Below are positions 43,057 through 52,865 of a stretch of DNA of 64,000 bases, piece after piece. Position numbers and translations under genes: made by a program. The stretch spans positions 434,001-498,000 of the forward strand of contig CP040001.1 of the NCBI GenBank assembly GCA_013100825.1. The letters are read 5' to 3'. The first letter of the stretch is position 1, and each line of letters starts with the position of its first letter. The notes under the pieces are model-generated. The model saw only the letters and a program-made list of their open reading frames with translations. It made no database searches and was not told the origin of the DNA. Source of the DNA: Candidatus Saccharibacteria bacterium oral taxon 488. GTDB lineage: Bacteria; Patescibacteriota; Saccharimonadia; Saccharimonadales; Saccharimonadaceae.

Positions 43057-43719
43057 TTAAGCAGCGGCTAGTTCTAAACGAAGGCACACTTCACCCAGTA
43101 ATCTAGCCGCACGCTCACCGTCAGTGATCGTCGCTAACCATTCCCAGCTTCCATCGGTTTGAAGTTGCGCCGTATGTAGTCGATAATTACCAGCGACACC
43201 GCCAACCGAGTCACGTTTGACAATACGGCTAACTTGGTGATTTTGCGGATTAATATCTTTGACGTGACCCGGTAGTAGTAGAGCCCGCTCGTCAATATAC
43301 ATACCAAGATATGCTGGCCGATTATTTGGCCCAGTCTCATGATTAAGTACCGCATTTACCAGTCCCCGAAACAGATCCCAGCGTTTCATATTTCTAGCCC
43401 CATACCGCTCGAGATATATCAGATTATTATCCTGTACATCCGGAATATCTGAGACCAAGCCTAAGGCATCGGTTCGACCTACACTTACTGCCGCCTTGAT
43501 TGATGCATCTGCGAGCGCAACATAAATACCACCCTCGACAAGATCGGCTTGCCTCCGAAGTACTTCGGGCGTAAACTGTTCAGATTGATACAATCGCCTT
43601 ATCTCGGAGGCGCTGATATCTGGCTTCACATGTACGAGAGACTCAACCCACAAGCAGCGCAGATCATCACACAATGAATCAGTAATATCACCACCACTTA
43701 ATCGAACTGTCTCAATCAT
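43057..43719 (-). CDS. Unknown soluble protein (possibly GNAT-like)
   Basis: The 220-residue protein has no signal or membrane segment. A stretch LIYLERYGARNMKRWDLFRG followed by a helix recalls the acetyl-CoA-binding turn of GNAT acetyltransferases, but the usual Q/R-x-x-G-x-G/A motif is not clear. GGAGAGG lies before the ATG, and TATATT further upstream. It is transcribed towards rpoB. Confidence in any function is low. Confidence 0.55.
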   Translation of the reverse strand: MIETVRLSGGDITDSLCDDLRCLWVESLVHVKPDISASEIRRLYQSEQFTPEVLRRQADLVEGGIYVALADASIKAAVSVGRTDALGLVSDIPDVQDNNLIYLERYGARNMKRWDLFRGLVNAVLNHETGPNNRPAYLGMYIDERALLLPGHVKDINPQNHQVSRIVKRDSVGGVAGNYRLHTAQLQTDGSWEWLATITDGERAARLLGEVCLRLELAAA

Positions 43720-43743
43720 ATCCTCTCCTGTTTATGAAATATA

Positions 43744-44391
43744 CTATAAATATCGAGCAATGCTGTCAAGAATCCACGCGTGCACTTCCTCTGGAACTCC
43801 GGCAGCTGACAATACCGGGATATTTCGCTCGGCGGCGATGGCCCCATAGGCGTGGTTAACTCTGTCCTGGAACGACTGCTCACGCGACTCAAACGTATCA
43901 GGCTGAGCGATATGTCCGCGCTCCGCGATGCGCTGCTGGCGCTGGGTGTCGCTGAGCGTTAAAATGATCATCGCATCCGGCTGCAGGTATCGCTCGTCGG
44001 TAAATAGCTTTGTCATCCGCATAATCTCCTCCGCATCTAGCCCGTCGCCATAGCCCTGATAAGCCAGTGTTGAGATGTAATTACGCGCACTCAGAACGAT
44101 CTCGCCGCGCTGTAGGGCTGGCTGAATCTTTTCGCGCCACAACTCGCGCCGCGCCGCCGAAAACAACGCTAGGTTAATTTCGCTAGAGCGCACCAGATTG
44201 CCATTTTTGACAATGCGCCTCAGTTCATTGGCTACCGGCGTCGACTTTTCTGGATCGTCGCTGCCTGGCTCTTCGACCACACACACGACGCGGCCGCGCG
44301 CCTGAAAATAATCCGCCAGCATGGCTACTTGGGTTGACTTGCCCGTGCCGTCGTTGCCTTCGATGACGATGTATCGACCGGGACGGTTCAT
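43744..44391 (-). CDS. tmk: Thymidylate kinase
   Basis: The 215-residue protein has the P-loop EGNDGTGKSTQ, the dTMP-binding region LALFSAARRELW and the LID-like segment TLSDTQRQQRIAERGH. It phosphorylates dTMP to dTDP. It overlaps the upstream dcd gene by four bases, consistent with one dTTP-supply unit. Confidence 0.93.
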   Translation of the reverse strand: MNRPGRYIVIEGNDGTGKSTQVAMLADYFQARGRVVCVVEEPGSDDPEKSTPVANELRRIVKNGNLVRSSEINLALFSAARRELWREKIQPALQRGEIVLSARNYISTLAYQGYGDGLDAEEIMRMTKLFTDERYLQPDAMIILTLSDTQRQQRIAERGHIAQPDTFESREQSFQDRVNHAYGAIAAERNIPVLSAAGVPEEVHAWILDSIARYL

Positions 44392-45107
44392 TTGATACCC
44401 TCGCTTAGCCCGACGATAGTCACCGGTGCATGACGCCGATCCTTGAACGCCCGCGGCAGCATCGTTTCTGGACGCCAGCTATGGATGAGCTCAGCAAGGT
44501 CGTCAGTATGCTGATATTTGCCGCTGATGCCGCCACGCCCGTCAGCGTAGCCACCATCCACCGGCCCGGTCTGGTGAAAAATTAATTGCCCGATGCGCTC
44601 GCCGACTGGCAGTACCACGCTTTCGTGCTTGTTCAAATTGTAAATCTCGAGCGTAATCCGATTGATATAGCCCGGATCGATCCAGCCGGCATCAAAACAC
44701 ACCGCCACGCCGTTACGGCCCCACGAGCTGCGGCTTTTCACCTCAGCCGCGCCGCCGTGCGCCCGAATCCCCACAAACTCGTGGGTATGCGCCAAGATCC
44801 GCTCGCCAGGGCGCAGTACAATGATTGGATGATCGTCCGGAATATTACGAAACCGCCTAAAGCCGTTATGTTCGCACCACTCGGCGTGCGGTATCGCCAT
44901 CAGCGGCCCCTTAAAATACCGCGCCACCTCCGCTTCGTCAAATGGATTATAGACACTTGACTGATCGTCAAATTCCTGTTTATAAAAATAATGCCCCAGC
45001 GTAAAATCTAGGCTGGCTTCTGACACATTGTCCGGATCAAATGGCGTACAGACGATCGTCCCCTCCTCGATTGCTGCCAAAATTTCCCGGTTTGAATACA
45101 CGCTCAT
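44388..45107 (-). CDS. dcd: dCTP deaminase (possibly with dUTPase activity)
   Basis: The 239-residue protein has the trimeric dUTPase-fold segments VKSRSSWGRNGV and DPGYINRITLEIYN (catalytic glutamate in TLEIYN) and VGERIGQLIFH. It deaminates dCTP to dUTP; some family members also hydrolyse dUTP to dUMP, the substrate of the thyA product nearby. GAGGAGG precedes the ATG. An extra C-terminal part of about 30 residues is present. Confidence 0.88.
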   Translation of the reverse strand: MSVYSNREILAAIEEGTIVCTPFDPDNVSEASLDFTLGHYFYKQEFDDQSSVYNPFDEAEVARYFKGPLMAIPHAEWCEHNGFRRFRNIPDDHPIIVLRPGERILAHTHEFVGIRAHGGAAEVKSRSSWGRNGVAVCFDAGWIDPGYINRITLEIYNLNKHESVVLPVGERIGQLIFHQTGPVDGGYADGRGGISGKYQHTDDLAELIHSWRPETMLPRAFKDRRHAPVTIVGLSEGIK

Positions 45108-45220
45108 GCCGCGCCTCCTCTTGTTTATCTTACCTCACTCCCCCGAGTGATTCTATTATGACAACATTTACCCGCTCGGGCAAGCTTTTCGTAAATTTTA
45201 CATCATGCTAGACTGAAGGT

Positions 45221-45718
45221 ATGGAGAAAGCCATTGTCGTCGCCTATGACAAAAACCGCGCCATCGGACGAGGTGGCGATTTGCCGTGGGGACGGAGCTT
45301 GCCAGCAGATTTGGCGCACTTCAAGCGGCTAACCAAAGGTAGCGACGTCATCATGGGCCGAAAAACCTTTGAGTCAATTGGCCGTCGTCCGCTGCCGGAG
45401 CGCGAAAACATCGTTATTTCCTCGCGGCCAACCGGCGTTAAAGGTGTGCTCACAGCGGTAAACCTAGAAAGCGCCCTGGCGCTAGCTCGTTACAAAACCT
45501 TCATCATCGGCGGCGCACGGGTGTATGACGATGCGCTGAACACACCAGAGATTGACACTATTTACGCCACCGAGGTCAACGCTGCATTCCCAGACGCCGA
45601 CACCTTTTTCCCAGAAATTGACATGACCACCTGGCAGGAAGTGAACCGCGTCCATCATCCCGCGGACATCGAGAATAAGTACGACTTTGATTTTGTGATG
45701 TATCGTCGGATAATTTAG
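45221..45718 (+). CDS. folA: Dihydrofolate reductase
   Basis: The 165-residue protein has the family segments VVAYDKNRAIGRGGDLPWG, VIMGRKTFESIGRRPLP and FIIGGARVYDDAL. It regenerates tetrahydrofolate consumed by thymidylate synthase, whose gene converges from the other side. TAGACT (45209-45214) lies six bases before the ATG, so the mRNA may be leaderless. The dcd gene diverges from it. Confidence 0.95.
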   Translation: MEKAIVVAYDKNRAIGRGGDLPWGRSLPADLAHFKRLTKGSDVIMGRKTFESIGRRPLPERENIVISSRPTGVKGVLTAVNLESALALARYKTFIIGGARVYDDALNTPEIDTIYATEVNAAFPDADTFFPEIDMTTWQEVNRVHHPADIENKYDFDFVMYRRII

Positions 45719-45778
45719 CTGAGCTCAATTCCCAACACCTTTGGATAATTTAGTACGCCAACAAATTGTCCGAACACA

Positions 45779-46717
45779 CTACACCGCAATCGGCGCCTTG
45801 ATAGGCGGATGATGCTCGTAATTCTCCAGACGAATATCGTCAATGGTGAAATCGTCGATATTCTTGATATCTGGATTGAGCCATAGTTTCGGCAGCGGCA
45901 GCGGACGGCGCGATAACTGCTCGTCAACCTGCGTGCGGTGATTGGTATAAATATGCGCGCTATTCAGGGTGTGGATGAATTCGCCGGGCTGCTTGTCAGT
46001 TACCTGGGCGATCATCGACAGCAGCAGGGAGTAGCTGGCGATATTAAATGGCACGCCAAGGAACATGTCCGCCGAACGCTGGGTCAGCGCCAAGTCCAAC
46101 TTATCTTTCTCACCGCCCCCGCCTGGCCGAACATTGAATTGGAACATGGTGTGGCACGGTGGTAGTCCGCCTGACTGTACGATGTCGTCAATTTCCGCCA
46201 CGTTCCAGGCGCTGACGATGTTGCGCCGCGATGTCGGATTATTCTGTATCATGTCGATGGCATTTTGGATTTGGTCAATCGTCCCGCCCTTGCCGTCTGG
46301 CCATTTGCGCCACTGCACGCCGTAGACCGGCCCCAAATTACCCCACGCTTCAGCAAACGTGTGATCAGTCGCGATTTTACCGATAAATTCTTTCAGGCCG
46401 GCACGCCACTCGTCGCCGTTGATCTCTGGAATGTCCTGTCCGGTTTTTTCCAAATAATTCTTGTACGGCCACTCGTCCCAAATATGCACGCCGTTTTGCG
46501 CTAGATATTCAATATTACCGGTGCCTTTGAGAAACCACAGCAGCTCATGCGCCACGCTGGTAAAATACAACTTCTTGGTGGTCACGGCCGGAAACCCGTC
46601 CGCTAAATCATACCGAGTTTGTACACCAAACACTTCCGTCGTGCCCGTGCCGGTGCGGTCACCTTTTTTCACGCCGTTGTCGCGAACCTGCCGCAGTGTG
46701 TCCAGATATTGTCTCAT
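45779..46717 (-). CDS. thyA: Thymidylate synthase (ThyA type)
   Basis: The 312-residue protein has the catalytic [12 protein letters not shown] (Cys at about residue 190), the [18 protein letters not shown]-terminal segment and the ending [18 protein letters not shown]. It makes dTMP from dUMP using methylene-tetrahydrofolate. GAGGGG lies close to the ATG. Together with dcd, tmk and folA it forms a complete route from dCTP to dTDP apart from a separate dUTPase. Confidence 0.96.
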   Translation of the reverse strand: MRQYLDTLRQVRDNGVKKGDRTGTGTTEVFGVQTRYDLADGFPAVTTKKLYFTSVAHELLWFLKGTGNIEYLAQNGVHIWDEWPYKNYLEKTGQDIPEINGDEWRAGLKEFIGKIATDHTFAEAWGNLGPVYGVQWRKWPDGKGGTIDQIQNAIDMIQNNPTSRRNIVSAWNVAEIDDIVQSGGLPPCHTMFQFNVRPGGGGEKDKLDLALTQRSADMFLGVPFNIASYSLLLSMIAQVTDKQPGEFIHTLNSAHIYTNHRTQVDEQLSRRPLPLPKLWLNPDIKNIDDFTIDDIRLENYEHHPPIKAPIAV

Positions 46718-46849
46718 AACCCCTCCTCGTCTTTTCCTTAATTATGACAATATCCCAGCATAACCACAAGCGAAAATGGCGGTAGTTTTAACAACGTTAC
46801 GGCCGTGTTCGATGTATTTACGGCTCGCGGACACGAGGCTTTTTGCGGC

Positions 46850-47449
46850 CTACGCCAGCTTGCTCAGCACCTTATCCACCAGCCCATACTGTACCGCCTC
46901 CTGAGGGCTCATCCAGTAGTCGCGCTCCATGTCGGCCTTGACCTTAGAGAGCTTCTGGCCGGTGTTTTTGGCCATAATTTTCGCCAGCATTTCCTTCACC
47001 TCTAGCGTTTCCTTCAGGTCGATTTCCATGTCGGTCACCTTGCCGCGTGTGCCGGAGGACGGCTGATGGATCATCACCTTGGCGTGTGGCAGGCAAAACC
47101 GCTTGCCTTTGGCGCCCGAACTGAGCAGAAATGCACCCATGCTGGCCTGTAAACCAATGCCATACGTCGCCACGTCCGGCTTAATAAAATTCATGGTGTC
47201 ATATATCGCCATGCCATCATAGACGCTGCCGCCCGGGCTATTGATATAGAGCGAGATGTCCGCCCCTGGATCAACGTATGCCAGGTGCAGCAGCTGCGCC
47301 ACCACGCTGTTAGCGGTATGCTCGTTAACCTCCTCGCCGAGGAAAATGATCCGTTCATTGAGCAGCCGCGAATAAATATCAAACGCCCGCTCGCCGTCGG
47401 CCGACTTTTCGATAACGGTGGGAATGAGATACGATGTTGTTTTCTGCAT
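46850..47449 (-). CDS. clpP: ATP-dependent Clp protease proteolytic subunit
   Basis: The 199-residue serine protease has the [16 protein letters not shown] segment, the nucleophile in [14 protein letters not shown] and the histidine in [11 protein letters not shown]. It forms tetradecamers with a ClpX or ClpC partner, not seen here. The ATG at 47449 was chosen because TATAAT (47457-47462) lies seven bases upstream; an earlier TTG would lie outside the mRNA. Confidence 0.96.
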   Translation of the reverse strand: MQKTTSYLIPTVIEKSADGERAFDIYSRLLNERIIFLGEEVNEHTANSVVAQLLHLAYVDPGADISLYINSPGGSVYDGMAIYDTMNFIKPDVATYGIGLQASMGAFLLSSGAKGKRFCLPHAKVMIHQPSSGTRGKVTDMEIDLKETLEVKEMLAKIMAKNTGQKLSKVKADMERDYWMSPQEAVQYGLVDKVLSKLA

Positions 47450-47500
47450 ACACAATATTATATAAGCCTAGCTTGCTACTGTAAAGGATCGCCCGCTACT

Positions 47501-48883
47501 CTATACATTGAGACTTTTTATCAACCGCTCTTGCCCCGCATGTATTAGTTCCTGGGCCTCCTCGGTATGGAGCTGCACTAAGCGGACGTAGACCTGACCC
47601 GATTGCTGTCCAGCAGCGACCAGTATACCAAGCTGTTCATCAATATACGCAACGTGTTCAAAGCTATTCTCGCTATATTTAATACTCTCATCCCATATGC
47701 TTGGATTTAATATGGCGCTATCACGCCCTCCTGACCATGTCGCAAAGACACCCATCCGGTCAATAAGGTTACTCCACTGCTTTGAGCGAACTATTGGGCC
47801 AATGAAAAGTGTATCTGCCTCCGGAACTATTTGGCGTAGTGCATGATCCTTTGGAATGTCTATAGTAATACCGGCTCGGTCAGGCCCGCCATAGCTAATG
47901 GGTATCCGGCCTGCGCCCGTCGACGGCATTGTGATGTGACGAATTGACCGCGTTGGATCGAGAAAGGCAAGCTCAGGGGAAGAGAACATTGGTATCGTTG
48001 GATCTATCATGGAATCAAATGATGCACTATTTCCCATGACGCTATATCGTGAAGCATAGGGATTTGGTTTTCCACTGTCATCTTTCTCCAGATCATACCC
48101 TGCGGCGATAATGTCCTGAATGGAAGCAACATGAGGACTATGGCGCCAATCTTTTACCTCCTTATCACCATCTTGCTTCACCCATGGACGCAGGGCCCAG
48201 GCATGACCAAGACCGCGCTCGACGCCCTCCGGAGCAAGCATATGCCCTAACTCGTGTGCAATCGTACCAATGGACACGCCACCCAAATCGCGCACAAGCG
48301 CAACTGGAGGCTGTTTATCGTCGTACACGGTTAGACCAGCGTAGTGGTCCTTTTCTGTATCAGCAGAATCGACGATAACCAGCGCCATATCACTTTCCGT
48401 TTCACGAGCATGAGCCTGACCAATCAGTTGAAGCAGACGCTGACTATAAGCAGGCTGTTTACCATTCTCAGTTGTTCGTGTTGTATCAGGCGAGTGACCA
48501 TCTCGCGTGAACCGCACATTAAGGTATAGATGGCTAGTCGTTAGCGCGATACGCCCAAGAGCATCTCGTACCCCAGAGCTAATTTTTTCAATACCTTGAT
48601 GAGGCTCGGCGTTTTCTGGCAATAATTGCACGGCGACAACACTTCGCGAGCCCGGCGGCGGAGCTTTTCGCTCGTTATTGTGCTGTATCGGTATATTTCG
48701 ACTTCGTTCTGATCCTAGGCCTTTTATAGCCTCACCGATAAGAATTCCAGAGCCCAAACATGCAGCACCAGCCGCCATACCCCGCAAAAAACTGCGACGA
48801 CTAACCTTCTCGCCGCTATCGTCTGTCTCTTGGGGATGCCCAGACTCCAACTCTGGACGCTCAGACTTTGAGGATTCACACAT
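47501..48883 (-). CDS. Tat-exported putative zinc metalloprotease
   Basis: The 460-residue protein has a twin-arginine signal at residues 28-35 (SRRSFLRG) followed by a hydrophobic stretch (about 36-52). Near residue 210 it has the zincin motif HELGHMLAPEG, in which two histidines and a glutamate would bind zinc and activate water. The remainder, with beta-rich segments such as RIPISYGGPDRAG, matches no peptidase family I can name. TATAAT lies eight bases before the ATG. It is likely at the cell surface. A short downstream cysteine (AACLG) could alternatively be lipidated. Confidence 0.75.
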   Translation of the reverse strand: MCESSKSERPELESGHPQETDDSGEKVSRRSFLRGMAAGAACLGSGILIGEAIKGLGSERSRNIPIQHNNERKAPPPGSRSVVAVQLLPENAEPHQGIEKISSGVRDALGRIALTTSHLYLNVRFTRDGHSPDTTRTTENGKQPAYSQRLLQLIGQAHARETESDMALVIVDSADTEKDHYAGLTVYDDKQPPVALVRDLGGVSIGTIAHELGHMLAPEGVERGLGHAWALRPWVKQDGDKEVKDWRHSPHVASIQDIIAAGYDLEKDDSGKPNPYASRYSVMGNSASFDSMIDPTIPMFSSPELAFLDPTRSIRHITMPSTGAGRIPISYGGPDRAGITIDIPKDHALRQIVPEADTLFIGPIVRSKQWSNLIDRMGVFATWSGGRDSAILNPSIWDESIKYSENSFEHVAYIDEQLGILVAAGQQSGQVYVRLVQLHTEEAQELIHAGQERLIKSLNV

Positions 48884-48922
48884 ATTTTGCCATTATACCA
48901 ACTAGTTGTAAGTTTGTCAATA

Positions 48923-48955
48923 AAGCAGGGGCGGCCCTTCCGCCATCCCCTGCTT
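48923..48955 (-). terminator. Terminator of trigger factor gene
   Basis: A nine-pair stem (AAGCAGGGG with CCCCTGCTT) around a GC-rich loop is followed on the minus strand by TTTATTG. It lies 22 bases after the tig stop and just upstream of the metalloprotease promoter. Confidence 0.75.
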
Positions 48956-48976
48956 CAGACTGTTGCTATACCGTCG

Positions 48977-50263
48977 CTATTTACTATTCAATTCGACCAG
49001 CTTGTCGATCGTCTTGTCAGTGATCATCCGGTTTGCGATGTCACGGTGGACATTCGGATCATCGAACCGGGCGGCCAGCTTGGCGTCCTTGCCATACTGC
49101 TGCTTGAAGGTGGAAATTTGCCTATCAAGCTCCTCGCGGCTAACCTCTAAACCCAGCTCCTTTGATAGCTCAGCCAGCACCAGGCCAGCCTTGACCCGCT
49201 TTTCAGCCGCTGGGCGAGCCTCTTTTTTCTGCCAATCGGCTTTATCTTTGAAACCTTGCGTCTTTAGATACGAGTCCATCGTCAGACCGCGATATGACAA
49301 ATTCTGCATCAGATCTTGTTCAATTGACCGCAGCTGATCGTCGATCAACAGCTCTGGCAGCGCCACCTTGGAGCTATCCGCCAATTCCGCCACCAACTCG
49401 TCCTTGAGCTTTTCCTTGGCCTCGCGCTCTTTTTGGGCGGTAATCTCGCGCTTGATGTCAGCCTTGAGCTCTTTGACATCGGTGAACGGGCCACATTTAG
49501 CGGCAAATTCATCATTGAGTTCCGGTAACTTCAGCTCATTTACTTTGTGCAGCGTCACGCTAAACACCACCTTGGCGCCGGCTAGATTTTCAGCATGGTA
49601 ATCCTTTGGAAATTCAAGATCAAGATCAAATGTCTCGCCGGCCTTGTGACCAACCACACCTTCTTCAAAGCCGGGGATAAACTGACCACCGCCCAGCTTC
49701 AGGGCAAAGTCCTTGGCCGAACCACCGTCAAACGCCACACCGTCTTTCTTGCCAACAAAATCGATAATCGCTTCGTCACCTTCTCGAGCTGCACGCGTGA
49801 CCTCGCTCTTGTCGACAAAATTCTGCTGCATCCGCTCGATGATCTCATTGACGTCTTTGGCCTCAACCTTGACCGTCTGGGCCTTGGCCTTGAGCTTTTT
49901 GTAGTCGCCTAATTTGACTGGCGGCACAACGGTCGCCTCGGCGGTGAACTCGACTTCTTGATTTGGGACAAATTTTTTGACCTCAACACTCGGTCGCTCC
50001 AGCGCCTGCAGCTTCTCGTTCATAAAGGCCTCAGCCACCGCCTTGGACAGGGCGTTATCGAGCACCTGCTCCTGGAGCGCCATCGGATTGACGTGCTTGG
50101 CAGCCACGCTGACCGGTACTTTACCCTTACGAAATCCCGGCACCTTGAGGTCACGCGCCATCTTGGTCAGCGCCACCTGCTCAGCCGCATTTAGCTCGTC
50201 CGCCCCCAGCGTAATTGTTAAACAAACCTTGGTATCTGATAGTTTCTTTACAGTCGTCTTCAT
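48977..50263 (-). CDS. tig: Trigger factor (ribosome-associated chaperone)
   Basis: The 428-residue protein has the ribosome-binding signature FRKGKVPVSV (GFRKGKVP) near residue 45 and a central FKBP-type domain (GDEAIIDFVGKKDGVAFDGG). A helical C-terminal chaperone domain follows. It binds nascent chains at uL23. TATAAT (50272-50277) lies eight bases before the ATG. Confidence 0.95.
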   Translation of the reverse strand: MKTTVKKLSDTKVCLTITLGADELNAAEQVALTKMARDLKVPGFRKGKVPVSVAAKHVNPMALQEQVLDNALSKAVAEAFMNEKLQALERPSVEVKKFVPNQEVEFTAEATVVPPVKLGDYKKLKAKAQTVKVEAKDVNEIIERMQQNFVDKSEVTRAAREGDEAIIDFVGKKDGVAFDGGSAKDFALKLGGGQFIPGFEEGVVGHKAGETFDLDLEFPKDYHAENLAGAKVVFSVTLHKVNELKLPELNDEFAAKCGPFTDVKELKADIKREITAQKEREAKEKLKDELVAELADSSKVALPELLIDDQLRSIEQDLMQNLSYRGLTMDSYLKTQGFKDKADWQKKEARPAAEKRVKAGLVLAELSKELGLEVSREELDRQISTFKQQYGKDAKLAARFDDPNVHRDIANRMITDKTIDKLVELNSK

Positions 50264-50289
50264 GACTATATATTATAACAGGGGTAACG

Positions 50290-51627
50290 CTAAATCTCAA
50301 ACGCTGCGTCGTCATCGCCGTCGTAGCGCCGATCCTTGACCACGCTGATCATGCGCTCGAGGCTGACTTTTTGCTCGGTTGACTCAATGAGGTTTTTGAT
50401 CGTGTAGACGCCCGAATTGATCTCTTCTTCACCGACAAACGCTACGAATGGGATATTCTTTTTGAGTGCGGTTTTCAGCTGCTTGTCTAACTTACGCCCG
50501 CTGAAATCTAGCTCCGCCCACACTCCCTCGCTGCGCAGCGCGCGCGCCAAAGCATCGGCCCCCTCCAGCAGCGCCGGATCCACCGCGATGATATACACAT
50601 CCGTATGCGTCGTTAGTTTTGGTAGTAGCTCGTGCACCTCAAGGAACTGCTGCATGGTCGTTGCACCGAGCCCTACGCCAACTGTAGCGACCGGCTCGAC
50701 ACCAAATAGTCCGACCAGCCCATCATAGCGCCCGCCACCGAATAGCGCTCGATTGTTCTCCGGCGAATTATCAAAAAACTCAAACACCGTACCAGTATAA
50801 TAATCCAGCCCGCGCATTAGTGTCACGTCGAACATCGCATTACCGATGCCTTTCTGACGCAGCAGGGTCATCACCTGGCGAAGCTGCTGAACACTCGGAC
50901 TATCGGCTAGCCCCTCCGGCAGATCGTCGACGCTGCGCATGCTAATCAGCTGCGCCAACTTTGGCAGGCCCGCCTTGGCTTCTTCTGAGCCAAAAATCTC
51001 GATGGCTTGCTCGCGGAAAGCTTCCGGCGAAATCTTATTCTTGCGATCAAGTAGCCGCGTCATCATCTGGGCGCCGATCACATCGAGGCCGAGAAACCCG
51101 CTCATCAACTGATTGATCAGCTGGCGATTATTCACCCGCACCGTAAACATGTCTTCGCGCGCGCCAAAGTTGATGATGCTATGGTAGCCAAACTCGATAA
51201 TCTCCGCGTCCGCCCACGGCCCCTCCGCACCAAACAGGTCGGCGTTCAATTGCCAAAACTCGCGCTCCCGTCCGCGCTGCGGCCGTTCGTAGCGCATAAA
51301 ATTAGCGATAGAATAGAGCCTCGCCGGCATGGCCAGTTCCTGACGCCGACTGGCCACCATGCGAGAAATCGACGGCGTCATCTCCGGGCGAATTGCCACC
51401 TGACGACCACCACGATCGGTGAACAAGTACGTCTGCTCGCCCGCTAACTCCTGCCCCGACTTGGCGGTGTAAATATCCAGCGGCTCGACGAGCGGTGCAC
51501 CGTACTCCTCGTACCCAAAACTCTGCGCCGTGGCGTGCCACACCTTGAAGATATAATTCTGCAGGCGCTTGTCCTCCGGGAAATAATCGCGCGCGCCCTT
51601 GTAACTCTGAGTTGATAAATTGCTCAT
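50290..51627 (-). CDS. hisS: Histidyl-tRNA synthetase
   Basis: The 445-residue class II synthetase has motif 2 (FMRYERPQRGREREFWQLN, with AIRPEMTPS before it), the histidine-specific LMRGLDYYTGTVFEF and motif 3 (FGGGRYDGLVGLFG), then an anticodon-binding domain. The ATG at 51627 begins MSNLSTQSYKGARDYFP; the frame is open further upstream but without a supported start. Confidence 0.96.
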   Translation of the reverse strand: MSNLSTQSYKGARDYFPEDKRLQNYIFKVWHATAQSFGYEEYGAPLVEPLDIYTAKSGQELAGEQTYLFTDRGGRQVAIRPEMTPSISRMVASRRQELAMPARLYSIANFMRYERPQRGREREFWQLNADLFGAEGPWADAEIIEFGYHSIINFGAREDMFTVRVNNRQLINQLMSGFLGLDVIGAQMMTRLLDRKNKISPEAFREQAIEIFGSEEAKAGLPKLAQLISMRSVDDLPEGLADSPSVQQLRQVMTLLRQKGIGNAMFDVTLMRGLDYYTGTVFEFFDNSPENNRALFGGGRYDGLVGLFGVEPVATVGVGLGATTMQQFLEVHELLPKLTTHTDVYIIAVDPALLEGADALARALRSEGVWAELDFSGRKLDKQLKTALKKNIPFVAFVGEEEINSGVYTIKNLIESTEQKVSLERMISVVKDRRYDGDDDAAFEI

Positions 51628-51696
51628 GGTTGCTTTTATTGTGGCACAATGGGGCAAATTTTTCAATGATAAAGACGAATGAGAGCTTGAAGTGTA

Positions 51697-52224
51697 TCAA
51701 CCGAGCACATGCTGCTGCAGCCAGCAATACATCGCCACGGTCGCTGCCGCGCCGACATTGATGGAGCGGGTCGAGCCGAATTGCTCAATGGCAATAATTT
51801 TGTCCGCCGCCTGCGCCATCTCCTCGGAAATCCCCGGCCCTTCTTGACCGAACACCAGCACCGCGCGCTTCGGCAAGGTCGTCTCTGACATACTGACGCT
51901 GCCCGGGATATTGTCAATCGCGATAATCGTCCTGTCTTCAGACCGCATTAGCTCGATAAACTCCACTGTCGAACCAACATACTGCACGTGCAGATACTTA
52001 TCCGTCATCATGGCGCCGCGCTTGTTCCACTGCCGCCTGCCGATGACGTAAATCTGCCGCACACCAAAAGCGTTGGCGCTGCGGACAATCGTCCCCATGT
52101 TAAAATCCCGCTCGGTATTCTCCAGAGCAATCACCAGGCCGTGGTCCTTGGCGTCTAGTTCTTTCATGATCTCCGCCTCGCTCCGACCTTTAAATTTGTC
52201 AATCACATTTCGTGTGTCTTGCAT
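51697..52224 (-). CDS. SpoU-family RNA 2'-O-methyltransferase
   Basis: The 175-residue protein is a minimal SPOUT domain with the three family motifs: NMGTIVRSANAFGV, VFGQEGPGISEE and RSINVGAAATVAMY. It should methylate a ribose 2'-OH in tRNA or rRNA; the site cannot be named. The ATG at 52224 is decided by TACAAT (52232-52237), seven bases upstream. Confidence 0.9.
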   Translation of the reverse strand: MQDTRNVIDKFKGRSEAEIMKELDAKDHGLVIALENTERDFNMGTIVRSANAFGVRQIYVIGRRQWNKRGAMMTDKYLHVQYVGSTVEFIELMRSEDRTIIAIDNIPGSVSMSETTLPKRAVLVFGQEGPGISEEMAQAADKIIAIEQFGSTRSINVGAAATVAMYCWLQQHVLG

Positions 52225-52273
52225 CTCTGTTATTGTAGCAAACGTCAGGAAAAAGAGACAAAAAATCTTATCA

Positions 52274-52423
52274 TCAGCCAACCGTGGCTTCTACTGCCAC
52301 CAAACCTCTCTCTGCAAGCGGCTTGAGTTCGTCAGTGAATTCTTGAGGTGCAGCAACATAATACCAGCCGCCCGCCTACGGAAATAAGTGCACTTCGGCT
52401 GTAAATGTGTATGGCTTTGGCAT
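52274..52423 (-). pseudogene. Broken DUF1905 domain gene
   Basis: From an ATG with a strong AGGAGGGGAG box, the frame reads MPKPYTFTAEVHLFP, then a TAG, then AGGWYYVAAPQEFTDELKPL and ERGLVAVEATVG before a TGA. The sequence on both sides of the TAG resembles the start of DUF1905 proteins (FTAEV...P..GGW..V). The usual second half (WKTS.F and YLLPVK) is missing. It thus seems to have both a nonsense codon and a truncated end. Confidence 0.6.
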
Positions 52424-52517
52424 GGCTATCTCCCCTCCTCTGCCATGTCAACTATTACGAATGTTTTGTAGCTTTATCTTTTGTCTTTCCAATTCCACCA
52501 TTTTTATCCATATCAAC

Positions 52518-52865
52518 CTACTCCGACCAAACAGCCAGCTCATTGCCCGCCGGGTCTTGAAAATGAAAGCGTTTACCGCCAGGAAAATTAAATATCTCTT
52601 TAGTAATCGAAGCGCCAGCTGCCTTTACTTTGTCGTAGGTCGCCTGAATATCCGAAACATAGATCACTGGAAGTGGAGCCGTTGCTGGATCCTCGGCATT
52701 GATACCACTACCCACGCCGCTGTCGTTTGTGTCCGCATAGTCATCACCCCATTGTTGATATGACCAACCAAATACCTCGGTAAAGAAGTCTTTTGCTGCG
52801 CTCAACTCCTTCACGCTCTTTGCTGGAAACTCTATGTAGTCGATATGATTGTTCACCTTACTCAT
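52518..52865 (-). CDS. VOC superfamily protein (glyoxalase-like)
   Basis: The 115-residue protein has the VOC pattern: NHIDYIEFPAKSVKELSAAK, FFTEVFGWSYQQWG, a central PVIYVSDIQATYDKVKAAG and the last strand HFQDPAGNELAVW. A histidine near residue 8 and a glutamate in the last strand could bind a metal. TATAAT (52872-52877) lies six bases before the ATG. The substrate is unknown. It is only distantly similar to the VOC protein at 3039-3422. Confidence 0.85.
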   Translation of the reverse strand: MSKVNNHIDYIEFPAKSVKELSAAKDFFTEVFGWSYQQWGDDYADTNDSGVGSGINAEDPATAPLPVIYVSDIQATYDKVKAAGASITKEIFNFPGGKRFHFQDPAGNELAVWSE

